The translations under genes and the position numbers were made by a program. A stretch of 64,000 bases of DNA, taken from an uncultured Lachnospiraceae bacterium (GTDB taxonomy: Bacteria > Bacillota > Clostridia > Lachnospirales > Lachnospiraceae). The notes under the pieces were generated by a model that had not been told where the DNA came from, searched no databases, and worked only from the letters and a program-made list of their open reading frames with translations. Shown here piece by piece: positions 51,317 through 59,081 of this stretch. Location: positions 1 through 64,000 of the forward strand of contig CANQTF010000005.1 of assembly GCA_947626745.1 (NCBI GenBank), written 5' to 3'. Each line of letters opens with the position of its first letter. Position 1 is the first letter of the stretch.

Positions 51317-51772
51317 ATGGATACAGAATTGAAGACAGTCGGAGAAACCACACAGTTCATTGTGATCAAGCTGGGCGATGAACAGTACGGTATTGATATC
51401 AAATATATAGACAATATTGTCAGGATGCAGCATATCACGAGAGTGCCGAAGGTGGACGCTTACTTAAAGGGCGTGATCAATCTGCGCGGCGAGGTCATTC
51501 CGGTCATGAGTATCCGCATCAAAATGGGTTTGGAGCCGGATGTGGAGACGAAATCCAGCCGGATCATTATCCTGAAAATGGAGCAGCAGGGCACGATCGG
51601 CGTGATCGTCGATGAAGTCAAGGAAGTCGTTACGCTGGAGAACGATCAGATCGAGAAGATGGCTTACGACTCCAAGGACGACAAGAACAGCTTCCTGTGC
51701 GGGATCGGCAAGTGCGACGGCGGGCTGATCTCTCTGCTGGATCTGAATTCCGTAGTACTTGAAAACGTTTAG
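51317..51772 (+). CDS. cheW: Chemotaxis coupling protein CheW
   Basis: A 151-aa single CheW domain: QFIVIKLGDEQYGIDIKYIDNIVRMQHITRVPKV, then GVINLRGEVIPVMSIRIKMG, both diagnostic. It bridges receptors and CheA P5. RBS GAGGGACAGG ahead of ATG. The stop codon is part of the GGAGG of cheC. Confidence 0.97.
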   Translation: MDTELKTVGETTQFIVIKLGDEQYGIDIKYIDNIVRMQHITRVPKVDAYLKGVINLRGEVIPVMSIRIKMGLEPDVETKSSRIIILKMEQQGTIGVIVDEVKEVVTLENDQIEKMAYDSKDDKNSFLCGIGKCDGGLISLLDLNSVVLENV

Positions 51773-51783
51773 GAGGTTTCACT

Positions 51784-52398
51784 GTGAGTGACATGACCGT
51801 GGAAAAAATGTCGGATGAGTATTTCGACGTTTTGAAGGAGATAGGCAATATCGGAGCGGGCAACGCCACCACTGCGCTGGCGCAGATGATGCAGTGCAAG
51901 GTAGATATGTCCGTTCCGCAGGTTAGACTGCTGGAATTTAAAGAAATGGGCGAGATGATGGGCGGCGAGGAGACGATCATGGCCGGCATCTATCTCGGCA
52001 TAGAGGGGGACATCACGGGAAGCATCATGTTCCTGTTGGAGAAACAGGCGGCCAGACATCTCGTGAGCAAGCTGATGGGTATGCAGATGGAAGGGGAGGA
52101 GTTCTCCGAAATGGAGTTTTCCGCCCTTAAGGAAGTGGGGAATATCATCACGGGCGCATACCTGAATTCCCTGTCAACACTGACCAATCTTGTGATCTAT
52201 CCGTCCGTCCCCGATCTGACCGTGGACATGGCGGGCGCTATCTTAAGCGTGCCGGCGATCCAGTTCGGTGAGCTGGGCGACAAGATGCTTTTGATCCAGA
52301 CGCAGTTTTTTGACGAAAATGTTTTGGACGGGTATTTCATTCTTGTCCCGGATCTGGATTCCTACGGCAAGATATTGTCGGCATTGGGAATCGCTTAA
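51784..52398 (+). CDS. cheC: CheY-P phosphatase CheC
   Basis: A 204-aa protein with two pseudo-symmetric helices bearing the phosphatase E-x-x-N motif: KEIGNIGAGNATTALAQ and KEVGNIITGAYLNSL. CheC is a CheY-P phosphatase stimulated by CheD, giving the CheC-CheD-CheY-P adaptation loop known in B. subtilis. The start is GTG 51784, with GGAGG embedded in the cheW stop. Confidence 0.95.
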   Translation: MSDMTVEKMSDEYFDVLKEIGNIGAGNATTALAQMMQCKVDMSVPQVRLLEFKEMGEMMGGEETIMAGIYLGIEGDITGSIMFLLEKQAARHLVSKLMGMQMEGEEFSEMEFSALKEVGNIITGAYLNSLSTLTNLVIYPSVPDLTVDMAGAILSVPAIQFGELGDKMLLIQTQFFDENVLDGYFILVPDLDSYGKILSALGIA

Positions 52399-52452
52399 AG
52401 TGTGCGGTTACTGTAAGAACAGATCGAGAAGTGTAACGGGAGATGTCAGATT

Positions 52453-52938
52453 ATGGGCAATTTGATAAAGGTCGGTATGGCCGATTTGAATGTGTGCATC
52501 AGTCCTGACAGCATCACAACCTTGGGACTGGGTTCCTGTGTGGGAATCGCTATCCGCGATCCGGTGACGAAGATAGGCGGCCTTGCGCATATCATGCTGC
52601 CGGACAGCACCTCTATCCGCAACAACACCAACATTCCGAAGTTCGCGGATACCGGTATAGAGGAGCTTGTACGCCGGGTGGTGGCCAAAGGGGCGAGCCG
52701 CGGGCGTCTTGTCGCCAAGATCGCGGGCGGCGCGCAGATGTTCGCATTTCAGAGCAAAAACGATATGGTCCGCGTAGGGGAGAGAAACGTACAGGCGACC
52801 AAGCAGAAGCTGGCGCAGCTTAAGATCCCCATTTTGGCGGAGGACACGGGTAAGAATTACGGCCGGACCGTTATTTTCTACCCGGAGACGGGAGATTTCG
52901 TGATCCGCGCCGTGGGGAAACCGGAAAGCGTGATCTAG
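52453..52938 (+). CDS. cheD: Chemoreceptor glutamine deamidase CheD
   Basis: 161 aa. The catalytic Cys (C29 in GLGSCVGIAIRD) and His (H46 in GGLAHIMLPD) of CheD deamidases are present, and IAGGAQMFAF and GGxxGRxV-like segments follow. It deamidates receptor glutamines and is released by CheC. A 54-nt gap separates it from cheC. Confidence 0.95.
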   Translation: MGNLIKVGMADLNVCISPDSITTLGLGSCVGIAIRDPVTKIGGLAHIMLPDSTSIRNNTNIPKFADTGIEELVRRVVAKGASRGRLVAKIAGGAQMFAFQSKNDMVRVGERNVQATKQKLAQLKIPILAEDTGKNYGRTVIFYPETGDFVIRAVGKPESVI

Positions 52939-52969
52939 CGGACCGCGGATACAATGGAAGGATCAGAAA

Positions 52970-53386
52970 GTGGATTATGAAGCGGTAAATACCGACGGGG
53001 AAGAGGTCATCGCAGACGACGTCGGTGCGGAAAATGCGGGAGAAGAGGAAAACGCCCGTACAGAGACGCCGCGCGAGCGGAAGGCCAGAGAAGAACGGGA
53101 GGCAAGAGAGCGGGCGCTCCGCGCCAAAAGGCGCAGGCTGATTCCGCCTTTTGTCATGTTGTCCGCAGGGGCGGTCACGAGCATTACGATGCGTCTCCTG
53201 CACTATGAGACGAAGACGATGCTGATCATCCTGCTGTGCGTCCTGATCGGCTTCTATATGGCGGGAGACGTGATCAGATATATGCTGGATAAGTTTGAGC
53301 AGCAGATCGAGGCGGCCGGCATGGAAGAAGGCGAGGTCATCGAGAAGGAGCTCGCGGAAGAGGACGGCGCACAGCGGCGGCCTTAA
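52970..53386 (+). CDS. Small membrane protein of unknown function between cheD and sigD
   Basis: 138 aa from GTG 52970 (GGAAGGA about 8 nt upstream). The N-terminal third is acidic and then strongly Arg/Glu rich (about 30-60), followed by two hydrophobic segments (about 62-78 and 83-103) and a Glu-rich C-terminus. I recognise no family. Co-directional placement between cheD and sigD with short gaps suggests a motility-related role, but no partner can be named. Confidence 0.65.
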   Translation: MDYEAVNTDGEEVIADDVGAENAGEEENARTETPRERKAREEREARERALRAKRRRLIPPFVMLSAGAVTSITMRLLHYETKTMLIILLCVLIGFYMAGDVIRYMLDKFEQQIEAAGMEEGEVIEKELAEEDGAQRRP

Positions 53387-53410
53387 CGGTCGTATCATGG
53401 AAAAGGATAA

Positions 53411-54202
53411 ATGGGAACGCATATGGACGAAGCGGGCAGAAAGAAACTCTGGGAGCAGTATGCGAAGACGAGATCCCCGGAGATCAGGGAAAACATCATA
53501 TTGGAGTATGCGCCCCTCGTCAAGGTGGTGGCGGGCCGGCTGAGCATGTACCTCGGCTATAATGTGGAATATGAGGATCTGGTGAGTTACGGCATTTTCG
53601 GACTGATCGATGCGATCGACAAGTTTGATTTCCTGAAGGATGTCAAGTTCGAGACATATGCGAGTCTGCGGATACGGGGCGCGATCCTTGACCAGATCCG
53701 CAAGATGGACTGGATCCCGCGGACGATCAGACAGAAGCAGAAGAGGATCGACGCGGTGATCAAGGATATCGAGGTGCGGTGCGGCAGAAACGCCACGGAC
53801 GGCGAGATCGCCGAGGGACTGGGTATCTCGGACGAGGAATATCTGGACTGGCAGTCCCAGATGAAGGTGACGAACGTGGTGTCGCTCAACGAATTTCTGG
53901 AGCAGGGCAGCGAAGTGCCGAACGAGGCGGGCCACACGAAGAGCACACAGTTCGACAGCCCGGAGGAAGTGCTGGAGCGCGATGAACTGAAGAAGAAGCT
54001 GGCGGAGGCGCTGGAGATCCTGACCGAGAAGGAGCGCAAGGTCATCGTGCTGTATTATTATGAGGAACTCACGCTGAAAGAGATCAGCAATATACTTGAG
54101 GTGTCCGAGTCGAGGATATCGCAGCTTCACACGAGGGCCCTGCAGAAGATGAAATCCAAGCTGGGCAGCTATATCGGAATCCTGACGGAAGCGGGGCAGT
54201 AG
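53411..54202 (+). CDS. sigD: Flagellar RNA polymerase sigma factor SigD/FliA
   Basis: A 263-aa sigma-28. Region 2 (IILEYAPLVKVVAGRLSMYLGYNVEYEDLVSYGIFGLIDAIDKFD ... FETYASLRIRGAILDQIRKMDWIPR) and region 4 (LTEKERKVIVLYYYEELTLKEISNILEVSESRISQLHTRALQKMK) are typical of FliA/SigD. It directs transcription of flagellin and other late motility genes. ATG 53411 follows AAAAGGA; ATG 53423 is an alternative. As in B. subtilis the gene lies near the end of the fla/che operon. The anti-sigma gene flgM is not in the window. Confidence 0.96.
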   Translation: MGTHMDEAGRKKLWEQYAKTRSPEIRENIILEYAPLVKVVAGRLSMYLGYNVEYEDLVSYGIFGLIDAIDKFDFLKDVKFETYASLRIRGAILDQIRKMDWIPRTIRQKQKRIDAVIKDIEVRCGRNATDGEIAEGLGISDEEYLDWQSQMKVTNVVSLNEFLEQGSEVPNEAGHTKSTQFDSPEEVLERDELKKKLAEALEILTEKERKVIVLYYYEELTLKEISNILEVSESRISQLHTRALQKMKSKLGSYIGILTEAGQ

Positions 54203-54208
54203 GCGGAA

Positions 54209-55804
54209 ATGGGGAAAAACGGATATTTCAGATTGATCAACGGGGAGAACAGCACGAGCATCAGGCTGATCCCGCCGAAGGAAGGCGGCAGACCGCTTCA
54301 CATCAATGATGTGATCGAATATATGACGATGAAGGACTACGCCTGTGATCTTCCCGCGCTGCGGCGCGCGGTGGAAGCCTCCGCCGCGGAGGAGACGACG
54401 TTCGTCATCGACCAGAATAAAAGGTATCCCGAACGGGAATGTTATAAGCTGACGATCGAGCCGGACAAGATGCGGGCGAGTGCAAGATTTTATGCGGCGT
54501 CCGAAGGAGCGGAGGAGCTGACGGCGGACGAGATCGTGCATGATCTGGAGGCCAAGGGCATCGTGAACGGCGTGAAACGGGACGCGATCGAGGCTTATGT
54601 GCAGGACAGGGAGTACTGCGAGGATATCCTGCTGGCGGAGGGCGAGCCGCCCGTACAGGGAAAGGACGCCTGCATCGAATACCGCTTCAATACGGACAAG
54701 AAGGCAAGGCCCACATTGAAGGAAGACGGCAGTGTGGATTTCTTCCATTTGAACATACTGAACCACTGTGCAAAGGGGGACGTTCTGGCGATCCTGCACC
54801 CGGAGGAGCCGGGAACGGACGGCAGCGACATCTTCGGCGGGCGCATCAGACCTGCAGACGTGAAGACGATGTCCCTCAAATACGGCAAGAACATTGAGAA
54901 GTCCGAGGACGGCATGACGCTCACATCTATGGTGGACGGCCATGTGGAGCTTGTGGAGAGCCAGGTCTTCGTCTCGGATATGCTGATCGTGGAGAACGTG
55001 GATAACGCCACGGGGAACATAGAGTATGAGGGCAGCGTGCAGGTCAACGGCAACGTGGCCACGAACTTTTCCGTGAAAGCGCACGGCGATATCATCGTCA
55101 ACGGCGTCGTGGAGGGCGCGCAGCTGCAGGCGGACGGCAATATCGTTATCGCCAGAGGCATGAACGGCATGGGAAAGGGCAGCCTGTACGCCAAGGGCAA
55201 CATTATAGCGAAATTCCTGGAGAATGCCACGGCACAGGCGGACGGCTATGTCGCTTCGGAGTCTATCCTGCACAGTAAGATCATGGCCGGCAGCGAGGTG
55301 AACGTGGACGGCAAGCGCGGGTTCATCACCGGCGGCAGGGTGAGCGCGGCGGGCGGTATCAATGTCAAGACGCTGGGCTCGGAGATGGGCGCGGACACCG
55401 TTGTGGAGGTGGGCGCAGACCCCAAGGTCAAGGCGCGCATCGCACAGCTGGAGAAGCAGATCGAGGAAGATACGAAGACGCTGAAGACGGTGCAGCCCGT
55501 GCTGACGGCCGCGATGCAGAAGATCAAGCAGGGCGTCAAGATGAGTCCGGATCAGGTGAAGCAGATCCAGGCGCTGAATGTGACGGCGCAGCAGAAGAGC
55601 GCGGCGCTCAAAGCAGGGGAGGCCGAGCTGCAGGAGCTGAAGGAACAGGCCGGCAGCACGACCGAGGCGCAGATCAAGGTGAGGGGCATGGTGTATCCCG
55701 GCACGAAGATCTGTATAGACGACGTTTCGATGACCGTGCAGAAGGCTCTGCATTACTGCCGGTTTGTCAAAGAGCGCGGCGACGTGAAGATGGCGCCGCT
55801 GTAG
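54209..55804 (+). CDS. FapA family (DUF342) polymer-like protein
   Basis: A 531-aa cytoplasmic protein. The N-terminal part (about 1-170) contains the GDVLAILHPEEPGTDGSDIFGG-type motif nearby. The central right-handed beta-helix shows repeating turns (VQVNGNVATNFSVKAHGDIIVNGVVEGAQLQADGNIVIARG), and a coiled coil near 410-490 closes it. This is the layout of DUF342/FapA proteins, of which Vibrio FapA is linked to flagellar assembly. Position right after sigD fits, but the biochemical role is unknown. It begins 6 nt after sigD. Confidence 0.85.
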   Translation: MGKNGYFRLINGENSTSIRLIPPKEGGRPLHINDVIEYMTMKDYACDLPALRRAVEASAAEETTFVIDQNKRYPERECYKLTIEPDKMRASARFYAASEGAEELTADEIVHDLEAKGIVNGVKRDAIEAYVQDREYCEDILLAEGEPPVQGKDACIEYRFNTDKKARPTLKEDGSVDFFHLNILNHCAKGDVLAILHPEEPGTDGSDIFGGRIRPADVKTMSLKYGKNIEKSEDGMTLTSMVDGHVELVESQVFVSDMLIVENVDNATGNIEYEGSVQVNGNVATNFSVKAHGDIIVNGVVEGAQLQADGNIVIARGMNGMGKGSLYAKGNIIAKFLENATAQADGYVASESILHSKIMAGSEVNVDGKRGFITGGRVSAAGGINVKTLGSEMGADTVVEVGADPKVKARIAQLEKQIEEDTKTLKTVQPVLTAAMQKIKQGVKMSPDQVKQIQALNVTAQQKSAALKAGEAELQELKEQAGSTTEAQIKVRGMVYPGTKICIDDVSMTVQKALHYCRFVKERGDVKMAPL

Positions 55805-55839
55805 GGGCATTTCATATCTTATATATGGAGGTGTGTTGA

Positions 55840-56157
55840 ATGGCGATCGGATTTGTGGAGATGCAGGGACAGGTCACGCGCGCGCAGGATTTCACGGCGA
55901 TCAAGCACAATGAAGACACGAAGGCCATGGTGGAGCAGTCGAACTTCGGCCAGCAGATGACGAAGCAGGTAGACCGGCAGGTCAACAGGGTCAATGAGGG
56001 AAAACAGCCCGAATACCAGGAGCATAAGTTTGACGCCAAGGACAAAGGGAGCAACGAGTATCACGGCGACGGCGGCAGATCCAGAAAACAGAAGCCGGGG
56101 ACAAACCCTGACGGCAAAGTGCTTATGAAAAAGTCGCAAATCGATTTCACCGTGTAG
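55840..56157 (+). CDS. Small hydrophilic protein of unknown function
   Basis: A 105-aa protein, charged and Gln/Lys/Asp rich, probably largely disordered except a predicted helix near residues 10-60 (VEMQGQVTRAQDFTAIKHNEDTKAMVEQSNF). No membrane segment and no recognised family. GGAGGTGT lies 9 nt before ATG, so it is well translated. Conserved position between fapA and the SwrB-like gene suggests a motility role, which is an inference. Confidence 0.7.
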   Translation: MAIGFVEMQGQVTRAQDFTAIKHNEDTKAMVEQSNFGQQMTKQVDRQVNRVNEGKQPEYQEHKFDAKDKGSNEYHGDGGRSRKQKPGTNPDGKVLMKKSQIDFTV

Positions 56158-56209
56158 CGGGTCCGGAGTCATGGAGAGCGGCGAGGAATAAGGGAAGGAA
56201 CGGACGAGG

Positions 56210-57340
56210 ATGAGTGCAACGGAGATCGTTTTGATCGTGATCGGCGCAGTGATCTTCCTGCTGGGATATCTGATGCCCGCGCGGAAGAAGGAGACAGACG
56301 AAGAGGTACAACTGATCAGCGAGGACGAAGTCAGGAAGATGATCTCTTCCGAGGTGGAGCAGGTCAAGGGCAAGATCGAGGACATTGTGGACGAGACCGT
56401 CAATTACTCGATCGAGCGCGCGGAGCGCGCTATGGAGCGCGTGACGAATGAGAAGATCATGGCGGTCAACGAATATTCCGACACGGTTCTGGAGGAGATC
56501 AACAAGAATCACAAGGAAGTCGTATTTCTGTACGATATGCTGAACGACAAGCATGATAATCTGATGTCCACGATCAATGAGGCGGCGTCCCTTGCGGATG
56601 ACATCAAACAGACCGTCAAGGACGCGGAGCTCACGGCTGCGGAGGCGGCGGACAAGATCGACGCGGTGCTGCAGGCGGCCGACGATGCGGCGGATATCAT
56701 CAAGGACGCGGAGGATGCGGCGGCACAGGCGCAGGATGCCGTGCGCTCCGCCGTAAGGACGGCGGACAGCGGACTTGCGTCCCTGCAGAGCGCCCAGCCC
56801 TATCATGAGGACGTGGTGCGGGAAGTGGAGGAGGCGCTTGCCGACGGGCCGCAGCCGTCGGTTGCGGTGCAGGAAGACGAGCCTGTCCTCGCCGATGCGT
56901 CAGCCATTATAGGAGCTGTGGAGACGCCGGAGGAGGCCGACCGGGTCGACGCGGAAGAACAGCCGGACTTCTCGCCGATCAAACCGAGGCGGGTGGAGAT
57001 CATTCATCAGCCCGAGGCCGATTACGTGGCCGACGATACGCCGGAAATGTCCACCAGCGAGGCGTTTGCCAGCATGGGCTTCTTCCCCCAGAGGGCGGGA
57101 ACGTCCGCGGAATCGGGCAGAAAGACCAGAACAAGAAGAAGCTCCAGAAGGGAGCGGGCGCAGGAGAGCGCGGCTTCCGTTGACATACAGTTTGCACAGG
57201 AAGAGAACAACGGGCGCAACAGCAACGAGAGGATATTGGAGCTGCACAAGGCGGGCAAGTCCAACATGGCGATCGCCAAGGAACTGGGCTTGGGACTGGG
57301 TGAAGTAAAGCTGGTCATCGACCTGTTTGAAGGCATGTAG
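56210..57340 (+). CDS. SwrB-like membrane-anchored coiled-coil protein
   Basis: 376 aa. A single N-terminal membrane helix (about 5-21), a long helical coiled coil (about 45-200, Ala/Asp/Glu rich) and an acidic disordered middle are followed by a basic patch (RKTRTRRSSRRE) and a C-terminal helix-turn-helix-like segment (ERILELHKAGKSNMAIAKELGLGLGEVKLVIDLFEGM). The same architecture and the same place, downstream of sigD and upstream of rpsB, are found for SwrB of B. subtilis, which activates FliPQR-dependent export. Sequence identity was not tested, so the call is by architecture and synteny. Confidence 0.6.
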   Translation: MSATEIVLIVIGAVIFLLGYLMPARKKETDEEVQLISEDEVRKMISSEVEQVKGKIEDIVDETVNYSIERAERAMERVTNEKIMAVNEYSDTVLEEINKNHKEVVFLYDMLNDKHDNLMSTINEAASLADDIKQTVKDAELTAAEAADKIDAVLQAADDAADIIKDAEDAAAQAQDAVRSAVRTADSGLASLQSAQPYHEDVVREVEEALADGPQPSVAVQEDEPVLADASAIIGAVETPEEADRVDAEEQPDFSPIKPRRVEIIHQPEADYVADDTPEMSTSEAFASMGFFPQRAGTSAESGRKTRTRRSSRRERAQESAASVDIQFAQEENNGRNSNERILELHKAGKSNMAIAKELGLGLGEVKLVIDLFEGM

Positions 57341-57369
57341 CGATACGGCGGCCGATAAGGGTGACGATT

Positions 57370-58044
57370 ATGGAACGGAAATATTATTTGCGTGGTCTGG
57401 GACTTGGCATCGTGGTAACGGCGGTTATCATGGGCGTGGCGCTGTCGGGCGGCAGAAAGATGACGGACGATGAGATCATCGCCAGAGCGAAAGAGCTGGG
57501 GCTGGTGGAAAATACGGTGCTGGCGGACGGCGGGGACACGGAACAGGCTGCGGAAGAGCAGAGCGGACTGCCGGAGGATACGGCTTTGGCTGCGCCGCAG
57601 GAGACTGCGGAAGATCTTGATATAACAGACGTTACGGAATCTGCGGACGATCCGGCAGAAGCGGCGCAGGAACAGGAAGAGCCGATGCCGGCAGAAGACG
57701 GAGCTGTGCCGCAGGAGGAGGCCCTTCCCGAAGACGGGGAGGCGGTCCCGGGCGATCAGTACGCGACGCCGGGTGCGCCGCAGGAGGCGGATATCTCTGA
57801 CGCTGCGCCGGAGACGCCGGACGCATCCTCCGGTGTCGAGAAGGTGATCGTCATCAACAGCGGCGACGGTTCCTATACGGTGGCGAAGAAGCTGGAGGCG
57901 GCGGGCGTAGTGACCTCCGCGAAGAATTTCGACACCTTTCTGTGTGCCAACGGCTATGATAAGAGGCTGCGCACGGGAGAATTTTCGATTCCTGCGGATG
58001 CCAGCGACGAGCAGATCGCGCGTATCGTGACCGGCGCGGAGTGA
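57370..58044 (+). CDS. MltG-like N-terminal (LysM-like) domain protein without catalytic domain
   Basis: 224 aa from ATG 57370 (AAGGGTG 8 nt upstream; the track's GTG 57361 overlaps that site). It has one membrane helix (about 8-25), a 120-residue Glu/Ala/Pro-rich acidic linker, and a C-terminal domain (about 155-224: VIVINSGDGSYTVAKKLEAAGVV ... RTGEFSIPADASDEQIARIV). The last domain matches the substrate-binding LysM-like module of endolytic transglycosylase MltG, but the protein ends where the catalytic YceG domain would start. Likely a wall-binding accessory protein. Last gene of the fla/che operon. Confidence 0.6.
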   Translation: MERKYYLRGLGLGIVVTAVIMGVALSGGRKMTDDEIIARAKELGLVENTVLADGGDTEQAAEEQSGLPEDTALAAPQETAEDLDITDVTESADDPAEAAQEQEEPMPAEDGAVPQEEALPEDGEAVPGDQYATPGAPQEADISDAAPETPDASSGVEKVIVINSGDGSYTVAKKLEAAGVVTSAKNFDTFLCANGYDKRLRTGEFSIPADASDEQIARIVTGAE

Positions 58045-58071
58045 TGAGGCCGAAATACGGTGAAATATATG

Positions 58072-58099
58072 AAAAACCCCTTGCAAAAGGGGTTTTTTT
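58072..58099 (+). terminator. Terminator of the fla/che operon
   Basis: AAAAACCCCTT-gcaa-AAGGGGTTTTT (58072-58097) with two further T residues, 27 nt after the last stop codon. A perfect, canonical intrinsic terminator. Confidence 0.95.
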
Positions 58100-58109
58100 G
58101 TGGTATTGT
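58081..58109 (+). promoter_or_regulatory. Candidate rpsB-tsf promoter overlapping the terminator
   Basis: TTGCAA (58081-58086), a 17-nt spacer and TATTGT (58104-58109) with TGG just upstream. The -35 falls in the terminator hairpin. The predicted start near 58116 leaves a leader of about 145 nt before rpsB. Confidence 0.5.
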
Positions 58110-58145
58110 AATGGGTGCGTGCAAACGCAGAGAAACAAGTAATCA

Positions 58146-58233
58146 CATATGCCGGTATGCCGGTGTTCTCATCGGTCTGCACGTGGCTGCCGGTGCTCCT
58201 TGACGCCGGGGTGGCAGCGGACGATGGCATATG
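58146..58233 (+). promoter_or_regulatory. Structured rpsB leader candidate (S2 autoregulation?)
   Basis: CATATGCC (58146-58153) pairs perfectly with GGCATATG (58226-58233) and encloses two hairpins. One is CCGGTG-ttct-CATCGG (58160-58175, one G-U pair) and the other has GCTGCC/GGCAGC arms (58186-58191, 58213-58218). The result is a three-way junction ending 16 nt before the GGAGG of rpsB. Ribosomal protein mRNAs often carry such leaders for feedback binding. I do not recognise a named motif. Confidence 0.5.
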
Positions 58234-58260
58234 GAAGCAAAACCAAACGGAGGTAGAAAA

Positions 58261-59028
58261 ATGAGCGTTATTTCAATGAAACAGTTGTTGGAGGCGGGTG
58301 TACATTTCGGACACCAGACGAGAAGATGGAACCCCAAGATGGCTCCCTACATCTTTACGGAGAGAAACGGTATCCACATCATCGACCTGCAGAAGTCCGT
58401 AGGCAAGGTGGACGAGGCATACAAGGCAGTGTTCGATGTGGCTTCCCAGGGCGGAACGATCCTCTTCGTAGGCACGAAGAAACAGGCGCAGGACGCGGTC
58501 AAGACGGAGGCGGAGCGCTGCGGTATGTACTATGTCAATGAGAGATGGCTGGGCGGTATGCTCACCAACTTCAAGACCATTCGGTCAAGGATCGACAGAC
58601 TGAAAGCGATCGAGACGATGTCCGAGGACGGCACTTTTGACGTGCTCCCCAAGAAAGAGGTCATCAAGATCAGGAAGGAATGGGAGAAACTGGAGAAGAA
58701 CCTCGGCGGCATCAAGAACATGACAAGGATCCCCGACTGCATCTTTGTGGTAGATCCCAAGAAAGAGCATATCTGTGTGCAGGAAGCGCATACGCTCGGC
58801 ATCACGCTGATCGGTATCGGCGACACGAACTGCGATCCCGAGGAGCTTGACTATATTATCCCCGGCAATGACGATGCGATCAGAGCCGTCAAGCTGATCG
58901 TTTCCAAGATGGCGGACGCTGTCATCGAGGCAAATCAGGGCGCAGAGGAATATGTTGAGGAACAGGCAGCGGACGGCGAGGCGGAGGATATCGAAGAGAT
59001 CGCTTCCGAGGAGAGCGCAGAGGCATAA
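58261..59028 (+). CDS. rpsB: 30S ribosomal protein S2
   Basis: A 255-aa protein: [45 protein letters not shown] and the later [51 protein letters not shown] are universal S2 signatures. The C-terminus is an acidic Glu/Ala tail. GGAGG (58250-58254) precedes ATG 58261; the upstream ATG in the track lies within the leader stem. It is co-transcribed with tsf, as in most bacteria. Confidence 0.98.
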   Translation: MSVISMKQLLEAGVHFGHQTRRWNPKMAPYIFTERNGIHIIDLQKSVGKVDEAYKAVFDVASQGGTILFVGTKKQAQDAVKTEAERCGMYYVNERWLGGMLTNFKTIRSRIDRLKAIETMSEDGTFDVLPKKEVIKIRKEWEKLEKNLGGIKNMTRIPDCIFVVDPKKEHICVQEAHTLGITLIGIGDTNCDPEELDYIIPGNDDAIRAVKLIVSKMADAVIEANQGAEEYVEEQAADGEAEDIEEIASEESAEA

Positions 59029-59081
59029 GGCGGACGCGCGCGATATATCATAACGATCGAATTTATCAGGAGGAAAGATAA

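Noticed and set aside
52871-55810. 979-aa minus-strand ORF opposite cheD-sigD-fapA
   Set aside because: His/Leu/Arg-rich shadow of GC-biased codons on the + strand; all true genes there have strong family signatures and RBSs.
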